A stretch of 64,000 nucleotides of DNA from positions 1 through 64,000 of the forward strand of contig CBDHHO010000002.1 of NCBI GenBank assembly GCA_965263485.1, in the 5' to 3' direction. Position numbers and translations under genes: made by a program. This document shows, piece after piece, positions 1 to 9,100 of this stretch. This DNA is from Haliotispira sp965263485. GTDB lineage: Bacteria; Spirochaetota; Spirochaetia; SP-2023. The notes under the pieces were generated by a model, which saw only the letters and a list, made by a program, of their open reading frames with translations, was not told where the DNA came from and did not search any database. Each line of letters opens with the position of its first letter. Position 1 is the first letter of the stretch.

Positions 1-224
1 TAGCAATGGTGTTGAAAGAAGTTTAAATGCCGCCATTCAAGTTCCTTAAAGTCGTGAGCAGGGCACATTTTCTTACACTCGGGACACGGATACTTGGAGC
101 CACGCTCAGCTTTAATTGCGATGTGTAATTCATGTGGCTTCTTGTCTTCTCTGAGTTCCTGACTGATAATCTGCCATGGTTCGCTCAGTCCCAGGCCCAA
201 AATTAAAAGTTGCTTATCGTTCAT
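1..224 (-). CDS. ISL3-family transposase, N-terminal part, runs off the left edge
   Basis: Reading leftwards from an ATG at 224-222, about 74 residues are open to the window edge. They contain a Cys-x-x-Cys pair (CPEC), a further Cys and the WRHLNFFQHHC stretch, which together resemble the zinc-finger head of ISL3-family transposases. The catalytic part lies outside the window. A separate ISL3 C-terminal remnant sits at 690-1333, so this may be a second copy or the other half of one element split by the IS5 remnant between them. Family call is fairly firm; whether the gene is intact cannot be seen. Confidence 0.7.
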   Translation of the reverse strand, partial: MNDKQLLILGLGLSEPWQIISQELREDKKPHELHIAIKAERGSKYPCPECKKMCPAHDFKELEWRHLNFFQHHC

Positions 225-232
225 TTCCCCAT

Positions 233-645
233 TGTATCATCTTTACCTAAAATCCACAAGACGTACCGAAGAGCCTTAAAGTTCCTCCGTAGTTCATTTG
301 TTATCTTTTCACTTCGATACGCACTATCCCCATATATCTGCGTGACGCCTCAAAATAGCTGCAAGCACCTGTGAGTCATGCACATTAGCTGCACTTACTT
401 CGTAAGCTAAATTGCTCGTTAGTCGCCGTTGCAATGTGATTTTTGTATCCGTAGTGGCTTTTGCCATTTTTCTTTGTCCACCTTGCATCCGTATCTTTTT
501 GCCTCATTTTATTCTCGTTTTTCTTGAATGATGGAGGGATTTCATCATTTTTGATCTGCTGGTTTTCTGCTCTGGTATTGCGCTGCACAGGCACTTTGAT
601 AAAGCTGGCGTCTACAATATTCCCTTATTATTGTATTGTAATTGA
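233..645 (-). pseudogene. IS5-family transposase remnant, frameshifted
   Basis: Three consecutive reading frames on the minus strand together spell an IS5-type DDE transposase. The first has NIVDASFIKVPVQRNTRAEN and then KDTDARWTKKNGKSHYGYKNH. A shift leads to YEVSAANVHDSQVLAAIL, and a second shift to GDSAYRSEKI, the usual DSAYRS block. The N-terminal domain is missing. At least two frameshifts make it non-functional. Its upstream edge lies next to an inverted-repeat end at 672-686, which links this transposase family to the many short repeats with the same end elsewhere in the window. Confidence 0.8.
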
Positions 646-671
646 ATAATTGTGATTTGCCCAGTGCTGGA

Positions 672-686
672 TTTTTAGAGGTGCCC
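672..686. repeat. IS5-like terminal repeat, right-end form
   Basis: The sequence tttttagaggtgccc ends the IS5 remnant on its right side. The same 15-base motif, or its complement, recurs at least 14 times in the window. Confidence 0.65.
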
Positions 687-689
687 TAT

Positions 690-1333
690 ACTTGTTCGAT
701 AACTCTCAAATGAACGATAGCCTCTCGCATTCGATTTTATTGTCTGGATCTTTGAGTTTAATCCCTCTGCCATCAGATGCCACTTTATCATGCGCGCCAC
801 CTTTTTTATCGGTTCCAATCGGCTTCTGATGGCTCAGCTATATCATTTCTTAAAATGTCTTAACGCCCACTCCTCGTTGCTACACTCCCAAAAATCCCAC
901 CATAATTCTTTTATTTCCTATGCCCGTGAGACTTTTAAGTCACAACTTTTTAGTTCGTTAAATCTTTCCTTGAACTCTTCGCGTATGTTCTCTTCATTAT
1001 GCAGCCACAAATACCGACTCCCCTTGAGCCTGCTATCTCCTTTCTTCTGCAGCTCCTTGTTCGCCTTCCGCCTTACCTTGTCTACGGCCTCATTCAGATG
1101 TTTGCTCACGTGAAAGCGATCATGGACGATTTCGACCTGGGGTATCACTGTTCTAACCGCATTAGCAAACGCTTGCCACATATCCAGTGCCACTGCTTCG
1201 ACTCCTTTCTGCTGGCTCCGAGCCTTATTCAGTAGCTGCTGCGCACTTTCTTCTGTCCGCTCTTCCACAACATCAAGGATGCGTCCTCCCCACAGGTCCA
1301 TCAAGGCTGAAACATAGCTATGTCCACGCTTAA
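690..1333 (-). pseudogene. ISL3-family transposase remnant (catalytic and C-terminal parts)
   Basis: The longest open piece (918-1333) reads SLKRGHSYVSALMDLWGGRI, then ALDMWQAFANAVR and HDRFHVSKHLNEAVDKVRRK, the RNase-H-like DDE core of ISL3 transposases. After an in-frame stop near 918 the similarity goes on with EEWALRHFKK, another stop, RSRLEPIKKVARMIKWHL and, after an apparent internal deletion, AEGLNSKIQTIKSNARGYRS. Multiple stops and a deletion show a dead copy. It is cut on the left at the IS5-like end (686) and on the right by a second such end at 1334. Confidence 0.8.
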
Positions 1334-1705
1334 GGGAACCTCTAAATAAACTTAGCTTTCTCCACTCCACCGATCTCATGGGAATCTAATCAGAATGGGG
1401 TTGTATGGGAAGCCCAAGGAGGGCGTAGGCAAGTGTCCGCTCTGCATATCTCATTGGCAGTAAAGCCATTATTTACGGAGAAATTTGCTGTTGAGCGCGA
1501 AAAGTGGCGCCAGCTGTATTGGAACGCCAAGTCTTGAGTACTGCGCTTTTGTGAGAGAAGTCGATCTGGAGAAAATACTTGGATTAATGATGCAGATTCT
1601 GTTGATGCTGAGAGTGTACGCGATAAGCCCGAGCAAACCTTAAAGGTCCCCTTAAATACCGTGGTGGCCGCAATGAAGTAACCTGAGAGAGATATCTGAT
1701 CCGGA
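1334..1705. other. Gene-free stretch starting with an IS5-like end
   Basis: Begins with gggaacctctaaataa (1334-1349), a left-form terminal repeat. A degenerate right-form motif (ttaaaggtcccctta) lies near 1640-1655, so this may be one short decayed element of about 320 bp. I see no convincing coding sequence or RNA in it. Confidence 0.35.
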
Positions 1706-2617
1706 TTAGATTCGACACAACCTGCTGAGTACTTGGTTCATCAACGCAAAGCTGCCAGCCTCCAACAAGTCCGGAGTGCCCGCGTGAGCATTGGCCCAGG
1801 ATGCCGGTTTTTCACCGGAGCTCTGCCAAAGCCGGACTTCGTTGCGAGGCAAGGTGGAAAACAGCAGTGCCGGATAATCCCACAAATTAAAGCCTAGATT
1901 GTCGGAAAAAAAGTACTGGTCGCGGTGGACTACCTCAATCGGAATATTTCCCAGCTCCGTTTGGCCGGCATAGCGCAGGATCTTGTCTTGTTGTGCTAGG
2001 ACGCTTTTTCTGGTGACAATATTAGGCAGATAGCACAAAGTGTCGCCGATGCCACACTGGTCAAAGACAAAGAAAACATAGCGCAACTTGGGGCTCAGTT
2101 GATACAAATGCCGGGCCAGCAAGTAAGCCCCCTGTTTGCCGGCATCCTCCTTCGGGCGCAGTTCTTCGTGGTCGGTGAAGATAATTTGCATCGGAGTCTT
2201 AATGCTGGGCCGCTCACGCTTCATTTGTGCTGCGAGATTGAGCAAATGCCAGACGGCCGCACTGTTGTCGCTGCTCCCGGGTGTCTGCAAGCGGCGGTCA
2301 TAGTGGGCCACAAAGGCCTTGATCCGAAACAGGCCCGCATTTTCTTCTTGGGCCGACTGACCGCTCAACTCATAGTCCGGCTTGATAATAATATGAAACC
2401 CATTGCCGATGCGCAGCACCTGATGAGCAATTCCTAGCCGATCCAGAATTTCCAAAATAAAACTGCGCCGCTGTGAAAAATTCAGACAGTAAAAATAATC
2501 CAGCAAATCATAGTGTAGCGGTTCGGGCAGAAGCAGTAGCTGCTGTTCCAGGCTCTGATGCTCATCGTCTTCCCGGCAGCCCGGCTGATCGAGACTATGC
2601 CCCGGTGTCTGTTCCAT
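1706..2617 (-). CDS. M28-like zinc aminopeptidase homologue
   Basis: A 303-residue protein with the layout of M28 (aminopeptidase Y/glutaminyl cyclase type) co-catalytic zinc enzymes. It has AHYD at 104-107, SSDNSAAV around 115-122 (bridging Asp117), TDHEEL at 148-153 (the two Glu after the beta strand), and FFSDNLGF followed by a hydrophobic PALLF strand near the C-terminus. No signal peptide or membrane span is evident, so a cytoplasmic hydrolase acting on a peptide or acyl-amino substrate is likely. The first 40 residues are low-complexity and acidic. A run of nine G (2620-2628 on the coding strand) lies two bases before the ATG, where the ribosome binding site should be. The exact substrate cannot be inferred. 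Confidence 0.6.
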   Translation of the reverse strand: MEQTPGHSLDQPGCREDDEHQSLEQQLLLLPEPLHYDLLDYFYCLNFSQRRSFILEILDRLGIAHQVLRIGNGFHIIIKPDYELSGQSAQEENAGLFRIKAFVAHYDRRLQTPGSSDNSAAVWHLLNLAAQMKRERPSIKTPMQIIFTDHEELRPKEDAGKQGAYLLARHLYQLSPKLRYVFFVFDQCGIGDTLCYLPNIVTRKSVLAQQDKILRYAGQTELGNIPIEVVHRDQYFFSDNLGFNLWDYPALLFSTLPRNEVRLWQSSGEKPASWANAHAGTPDLLEAGSFALMNQVLSRLCRI

Positions 2618-2619
2618 TG

Positions 2620-2628
2620 CCCCCCCCC
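2620..2628 (-). promoter_or_regulatory. Poly-G(9) tract just upstream of a start codon
   Basis: Nine consecutive G on the coding strand, separated from the ATG of the M28-like gene by CA. Homopolymeric G tracts at this position are known phase-variation sites in treponemes; here that role is inferred. Confidence 0.45.
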
Positions 2629-2717
2629 GGCGGGACGAACCCCGCTAAAACAATCCAAGGAAGCTCCAGAACACCCATCAAAATTGAGGGGAGTTTTAGG
2701 GCTTCCCTTTACTTCAA

Positions 2718-3923
2718 TTACGCCAAGTGTACTTCATCCGTGCGTTGCAAATCTTTGTGCAGCTCTTGAATGCGTTTGCCCTTGCTATCTCTGGCCGCCT
2801 CAATGTCCCCGCACAAACCAGGTATCGCTTCGGGATACTCATCAAGGTAGTCCAGCATGGAATAATAGACTTCCTCACCTGCTCGGCCCTTGAGTTCGGA
2901 AGACATGCGATACTGTTCAGGAATTGCAAGTCCCAAGCATTCGCGGACCGCCTCAGAGATCACAAAACCGCCGTGCGGAGCCTTGCCTTCCAAGCGGGAA
3001 GCAGTATTTACGGTGTCGCCAATCAGGGTATTGTCGTAGCGGTCGTTGCCCCCCACATTCCCGCGAATGATTTTGCCAACGTGAATACCGATGCGAAATT
3101 GCACAATTTCTTCGCCGTTTTGAGCCTTGCTCTGATTGAGCTGTGCCAGTTCTTTTTGAATGCCATAAATGGCTGCAATTGCCTGCCTTGAATCACTGAA
3201 AATAGCCAGAAAAGCATCCCCGATAAATTTGTCCACATCGCCGGAAAAGTGAAAGATATAGCGCGTGGCTACCTCAAACACCACGTTGAGCATTTCGACC
3301 ACTTCCTTGGGCTGCTTGTATTGGGACAGAGTCGAAAAACTGCAAATATCACCGAAGCAAATGGCCAGTTCCGTTTCTTCGCTGTTCAGCTCCAGACGTT
3401 GCTCCTCGGCGAAGTCTTCTGCTTTGTGCCAGATGGTGCGCGGAATGTAGTTTTTAATAATGTCGAGCAGAATGAAGTCGCGGATGCCCTTTTCTTGGAG
3501 CCGGGAAACTTGCAGGGCCATTTCGTCCAAGTGCTCGGAACGCCACAGGATGATACGCATATATTCGGGCAGCGAAGTCTGGAGGTGCGTTTCTTCCAGG
3601 TAGTGCTCGCAGCCACAGTCGATCAGTGTCGCCAGAGTCACGGCACTAACTTTGGGAATGATTCCTAAAACAGGCAAAAAGCGGAATATCTCATCGTTTT
3701 TGAGCAGCCGGATATCTTTGAACAGATCGTTGTTGCAGAAGTCAGCAACAATCAGGCGAAGGGTATATTCGGGGTCAAACAGGTAGTCTTCGGTTGCGGC
3801 AAAGTCCGACAGTAGCCGAATGTCATAGTTTTTCTGATGTTCCAGCGCAAAGTACTGTTGTATTCTTCCAACGGGGAACTGTCTCCGACTGATGAAAATA
3901 ATACGCTTGGAGCTGCCGCTCAT
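2718..3923 (-). CDS. Class III adenylate/guanylate cyclase with REC-like N-terminus
   Basis: A 401-residue protein. Residues 5-130 look like a response-regulator receiver fold without a clear phospho-acceptor pattern; 140-185 is a helical linker. From 186 the class III cyclase catalytic domain follows: FGDICSFS supplies the first metal Asp (about 192), KFIGDAFLAIF the second Asp (236) with a Lys at 232, RIGIHVGKIIRGNVGG the beta hairpin, and IGDTVNTASRLEGKA the Asn and Arg transition-state residues (about 306 and 310). All key residues appear present, so it should make cAMP or cGMP. Spirochetes encode many such fused cyclases. It lies downstream of argS on the same strand with a 229-bp gap, so probably a separate unit. 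Confidence 0.85.
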   Translation of the reverse strand: MSGSSKRIIFISRRQFPVGRIQQYFALEHQKNYDIRLLSDFAATEDYLFDPEYTLRLIVADFCNNDLFKDIRLLKNDEIFRFLPVLGIIPKVSAVTLATLIDCGCEHYLEETHLQTSLPEYMRIILWRSEHLDEMALQVSRLQEKGIRDFILLDIIKNYIPRTIWHKAEDFAEEQRLELNSEETELAICFGDICSFSTLSQYKQPKEVVEMLNVVFEVATRYIFHFSGDVDKFIGDAFLAIFSDSRQAIAAIYGIQKELAQLNQSKAQNGEEIVQFRIGIHVGKIIRGNVGGNDRYDNTLIGDTVNTASRLEGKAPHGGFVISEAVRECLGLAIPEQYRMSSELKGRAGEEVYYSMLDYLDEYPEAIPGLCGDIEAARDSKGKRIQELHKDLQRTDEVHLA

Positions 3924-4152
3924 GTTATTCCCTCATTCCCCCGGCCTGTGCCGACATCTTTGCTTTGCCGGCACCCTGTCAGTATAAAGTATAGTAAATC
4001 AAGCAGGTTGCAGGGTCAATTCTCTTTGAATGACAATAAGGGATGCTTTGGAAAAATCTCCCCTTCCATTGGGGGAACCCTCATCTCTCCATTGCATGGG
4101 AGGCATTGGGGCAGTTCTGATGGAGTGCCGAGCAAAGGGATTGAGAGCTGCC

Positions 4153-6084
4153 CTACATCGACTCCAGAAACGGAATCACACAGAGCCGCATGCCGTTCTG
4201 CAGCACACGCAGTGTGGCCCGGCACAAGTTCAAACGCATGCCGAGAAAAGGTTCTTCACTGCTCAGGATCGGCACATCGTGATAGAAGCGGCTGAAGCAA
4301 CGCCCCAGTTCTGCCAGAGCCTTAACTACGTGCGAAGGGTTGTGCTCGGCCGCCGCGAGGCGAACGGCCTGCGGATAGTCCCGCAGCTGCTTGAGCAATT
4401 CCCACTCACAGCCACTCGCCCGGCGGTCTGCATCCAACAGTTCCCGCCAGGTTGCCGGGGCATAGGTTTGAGCGGCCTCAAGCTGTACGTCAACATTCGC
4501 TTTGCGCAAAATCGAACAAATGCGTGATCCGACATACTGCAAATATGGTCCGGTATTGCCGGTAAAAGCTAGTGATTCCTTGGGATTAAACGAAATTTCG
4601 CGCTGAGGATTGAATTGCAGCAGATAAAAATGCAGAGCACCCAGCGCAATTTTCTGAGCAGTTTCCCGGACACCTGCGCTCAATTCTTCTGAGCTGTCTG
4701 CTCTCGGTTTTCCCCGGGACTCCCCTGCGTTTTTGCCAGGTTTGTCTGATCCGTCTGGTTCGCCTAAACGGCCCCGCTCGCGCAGCCCGTCCAGGGCTAG
4801 TTCCTCCAGTTGGTCAAGCAGGTCGTCGGCATCGACCACGCTGCCTTCGCGCGATTTCATTTTGCCCTCGGGCAGCAGCACCATGCCGTAGGACAGGTGG
4901 TAGAGCTGCTCCGCCCAAGTATAGCCAAAGAGACGTAAAATCCGGAACAGCACCTTGAAATGGTAGTCCTGCTCGTTGCCCACCACATAGATCTGAGCGT
5001 CAAACGGAAAGTCGCGGTGGCGGGCTGCCGCCGTGCCCAAGTCCTGCGTGATGTAGACCGAAGTGCCATCGCTGCGCTGTACTACTTTTTGATCCAGCTT
5101 GTGCTCCGAGAGGTCGATGAATACCGCACCGTCTTCACGACGCAGGAAAATACCGCGCTCCAGCCCTTCTGCCACCAGTTCCCGCCCCAACTTGTAGGTC
5201 TCGCTCTCAAAGTAGAGCCGGTCGAACGAAATATCGCAGCGCCGATAGGTCTGGGTAATGCCGTCCAGTACCCATCGATTCAGCTGCTGCCACAGCTGCC
5301 GCACTTCACCATCGCCCTCTTCCCACTGTTTGAGCATTTGTAAGGCCAGTTGTTCCGGATCCGGGGTTTGCGGGGCAGTGCCGGACTCTGCGTGGTATTC
5401 TTTGACCCAGTCGTTGAAGCGTACATAGTAGTCGCCGACCAGGCGGTCCCCTTTTTTGCCCGAGCTTTCGGGTGTATCCCAGACTCCGTCTGTGCAGCCA
5501 AAACGCCGGTAGGCCAGCATCGACTTGCAGATATGCACGCCTCGGTCGTTGATGATATTCACTTTGTTCAGTTCTGCCCCGCTGGCGGCCAGAATGCGGC
5601 TGAGGGCTTCGCCCAGCACATTGTTGCGCAGGTGCCCCAAGTGTAACGGTTTATTGGTGTTGGGACTGGAGAACTCAATCATGATTTTCCGGCCGCGCAG
5701 CTCATGACCGCGGCCAAAATCCTGGCCATCGGCAGTAATTTGCCCGAGAACAGCATGCGCTACGGCGGCGCGCGGCAGTCGGAAGTTCAGGTACGGCCCG
5801 GCCGCTTCGACTTGCCAGCCCGGGAGAGCTTTGTCCTCATCTTCGAGAGTCTTCAAGCGCAGCGCCAGAGCCTCAGCCAAACGAGCCGGTGCAGCCCGGA
5901 AGACTTTGGCCAGTGGAAAGCAGGGGCAGGCCCAGTCTCCCAGCTCAGGCCGGGGTGGGATTTCAAAGCGTAGTTCCCGGCCCAGCTCTTGCAGTTGGGC
6001 CGCTGTCAAGACCAGACTTCGGGACTCAGCTTCTCCTTGGATGCCTTGATTCAAAGCATTTCGCAGGATTTCTTGTTCGTTCAT
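4153..6084 (-). CDS. argS: Arginyl-tRNA synthetase
   Basis: Charges tRNA-Arg with arginine in the cytoplasm. The 643-residue protein has the ArgS N-terminal (Add1-like) domain to about 110, the class I HIGH signature as HLGH at 148-151 within SPNTNKPLHLGHLRN, and the KMSKS counterpart as KMKSREG at about 408-414. The C-terminal DALR anticodon-binding domain starts with GPYLQYVGSRICSILRK. Slightly longer than usual because of a polar insert (about 430-475, rich in Gly, Lys, Glu) between the KMSKS loop and the following helix. The start lies 40 bp from the end of the ankyrin gene upstream, so the two may be co-transcribed. Confidence 0.95.
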   Translation of the reverse strand: MNEQEILRNALNQGIQGEAESRSLVLTAAQLQELGRELRFEIPPRPELGDWACPCFPLAKVFRAAPARLAEALALRLKTLEDEDKALPGWQVEAAGPYLNFRLPRAAVAHAVLGQITADGQDFGRGHELRGRKIMIEFSSPNTNKPLHLGHLRNNVLGEALSRILAASGAELNKVNIINDRGVHICKSMLAYRRFGCTDGVWDTPESSGKKGDRLVGDYYVRFNDWVKEYHAESGTAPQTPDPEQLALQMLKQWEEGDGEVRQLWQQLNRWVLDGITQTYRRCDISFDRLYFESETYKLGRELVAEGLERGIFLRREDGAVFIDLSEHKLDQKVVQRSDGTSVYITQDLGTAAARHRDFPFDAQIYVVGNEQDYHFKVLFRILRLFGYTWAEQLYHLSYGMVLLPEGKMKSREGSVVDADDLLDQLEELALDGLRERGRLGEPDGSDKPGKNAGESRGKPRADSSEELSAGVRETAQKIALGALHFYLLQFNPQREISFNPKESLAFTGNTGPYLQYVGSRICSILRKANVDVQLEAAQTYAPATWRELLDADRRASGCEWELLKQLRDYPQAVRLAAAEHNPSHVVKALAELGRCFSRFYHDVPILSSEEPFLGMRLNLCRATLRVLQNGMRLCVIPFLESM

Positions 6085-6123
6085 GGCTGTATTCGCACTT
6101 GGGTCAGACTGGTTCCAATTCTC

Positions 6124-9100
6124 TCAATTGCCACGGGGCGGCAGGGTGTCGGGAAACCGCGATCCACTGCCTGCTTCTGCGGAATTTCCAACACCGCCTG
6201 CACCGCTCACCGGAGCCCCGGAACTTTGCTCGTGTGCAGTGTTTTCCGGAAGCTGATCGGAATCTCCGAGCTTACGGCCCGGTACCAGCGTAGATTCCAG
6301 ATCTTTGCGGAAGCCATAGTCGCCCCGGGCACCGTAGCTGCGCAGCAGATCGACCATTGAGGCATTGCTCAGGCTCACCGCGACTTGGAACGGCGTCTGG
6401 AATTTGTTGCCCGGTTTGCGCACGTTGGCTCCGGCCTCCAGCAGCAGGCGCAGCATCCGAATGTCCTGAGTGCGCACTGCCATCACCAGTGGCGGATCGT
6501 TGTCCGGATTGGCAATATTCGGGTCGGCCCCTTTGCGTAAGAGCAGTTCAACCATCGCGTAGTCTTGCTGTTCAATGGCATAGTGCAGGGCCGCCTTGCG
6601 TTCTTGGTCCAAATCATTGAGACCGCGTGGGTCCAGCCAGTTCAATAGGGCCGAGACGTTGGCCAGCGGAGCCTGTTCGCGCACTGCATATATCAGTGGA
6701 CTGAGTCGAGTGCGCCGGCCGTCTTCCCGGACCGTAACCCGCTGCTTGACTTTGAAGCCGCCACGTATCAGGGTCGAGATGTTTTCCGGGTCGTCGGCAA
6801 ACAGGGCATAGAGCATGGCATTGTAGCCGTTCTGGTCTTCCCCATTGAGGTCGGCACCGACGGCCAGCAACAGGGCCACGATTCGGCGGGTGCCGAAGCG
6901 CGCGGCGCGAATCAGCGGTGTCATACCGGTGCTTTCGCGTTGGTTGATTTTGGCCAGCGGGAAACTGTCAATCAGGTAACGGGCCGGACCGTAGCTGTTT
7001 TCCAAGGCGTAGTAAAATGGTGTGAGCTGCTGCTGGTTTTCCTGAAAGGTGTTGGCATTATTGTCCAGCAGCAGCTTGACCAAGCTGGCGTTGCCCCAGC
7101 GGGCTGCCCAGAACAACGGTGTGTTCCCCCGCTTATCGGCAATATTCACAACCGCTCCGGCCTGTAAGAGCTGGGCGGGAATACTGCGCGCTGCCTGCTT
7201 GGCCCAGATTTCCGGTCGGTTCAACGCTACAGCGTAGTGCAGTGCCGTGGTGCCCTGATCCTGGTAGCGCAGGTTCGGATCGGCTCCGCGTTGCAGCAGT
7301 AGAAACACAATGTCCTGTTCCCCCGCATAGGCTGCTGCCACCAGCGGCGGGAATAGCACATTGCTGTCGTTGGGGTCTATCTGCTGGTTGAGCAGCTGGC
7401 GCACCACTTCGCGGTTGCCCAGCAGGGACGCATAGGTCATGGCACCCCAGCCGTTGACATCGAGATGGTTTGGTTTGGCTCCGGCGCGCAGCAGCACCCG
7501 TAACTTTTCGGCACCGTGTTCTAGGTCGGTAGCGGCCAGTTCAATGGCGGCCATGCCGGAAGCATTTTCTCTAGTGATATCAGCACCCCGGCTAATCAGG
7601 TAGGACAAGACTTCGGTGCTTCCCACTGCGGCGGCCAGGTGAATTGGATACCAGCCGCGGATATTGCTGTTCTGAAAGTCCGCACCGGATTCGACCAAGC
7701 TCCAAACCATCTGGTAGTCCCCTTGGCGGGCGGCCAAGGTGATGGGACTCCAGCCAAAGTAATCCGTCACCGCACTAGTCTGGCTCTGCTGATCGACCTC
7801 CAAACTGGGCTGGACCAGCTCCAGTTCCCTCAGACTGGGCAGCTTCGGCTGGAAAATATCACGCTGCTGTTCGGACAAAGCCTGCTCCATTTGCCCGGCG
7901 TTGCCGGGGTTCAGGTTCTGAGCCGTGACTGCCGGACTTAGTCCACCTTGATCACGGGACAGCTCTGTATTTTCGTCAATGCTGTAATTAAAGTCGGCCC
8001 CTTTGTTGATCAAAAAATTGGCGGCTTCATAGTTGCGCTGGCTGACCGCAATCATCAGCGGGGTGAAGCCAAAGCGGCTGCTGCTGTCCAGCTGTGCCCC
8101 GGCATCCAGCAATGTTTCCAAGTGAGCAACGCTGCCCAGTTCAGCGGCAAAATGCATGGGAGTTTGGGCATTCGGACCTTGGGCGTTGGGGTCAGCCCCG
8201 CTTCGCAGCAGCAGCTGCAATACGCTCAGGTCGGAGTTGAGCCCGGCCCAGTGAACCGGCCTTTTGAGCTGTAAGTCGGCGTAACTCACATCGGCTCCTC
8301 CTTGAAGCAGCAGTGCCACTACCCGGCTGTCGGCCTCGCGGACCGCAATCAGCAGCGGGGTTTCCTGCTCTCTGCTGCGAGCGTTAATATTGCTGCCCTC
8401 AGAGAGCAGTAGCCGGATTGCCGAAGGTTCACCCGACCGAGCGGCGTAGTGCAGGGCGGTCCAGCCCCGGGAGTCGCGGGCGTTGGGGTCGGCACCACGC
8501 TGCAGCAGCGAGACAATTTGCTCGGCACTGCCCAGCGAGGCTGCGATCATCAGCGGAGTTTTTTGGTATTCACCGGCACGGGCATCGATGCCGAGCTGGC
8601 TGTAGCGTTCTTGGAGCAGAATGCCAAAGGTGTTGCTGTCTCTGTTGTTGTAGCAGGCCTCGTGCAGTGGAGTATAGCCTTCTCTGTCGGGGTAGAGCTG
8701 CTTGGAACGCGGGTCTTGCAGCAAGCGGTACAGGGCCAGGGAAGTATTGTAGCGAGCCGCAAAGTGGATTGCTGTCTTGCCCTCGTTGTCCGGTTGATTC
8801 GGGTTGAGACCCAGTTGCAGGGCCAGACTGATGGCCGAGACTTTGCCGTTCCAAGCCGCCCAGTGCAGGGCTGTGCGGCCTTTGCGGTCGACCACTTGAT
8901 AGCGAAAGCCCCGGCTGACCAGGATGTTCATTACCGGATCGCTGTAGATGGCCGCCAAGATCACCGGATACATGCCGCGCGCGCTGGGTTGGTCGAGCGG
9001 CTGCCGCAAGACTTTGTGGCCCGATACCTCAACGGTCGGCTGCCCCCGGGCCAGCTCCGGCGAGATAATGGCTCCGGGCTGTGCTAGGATGTTCTGCACG

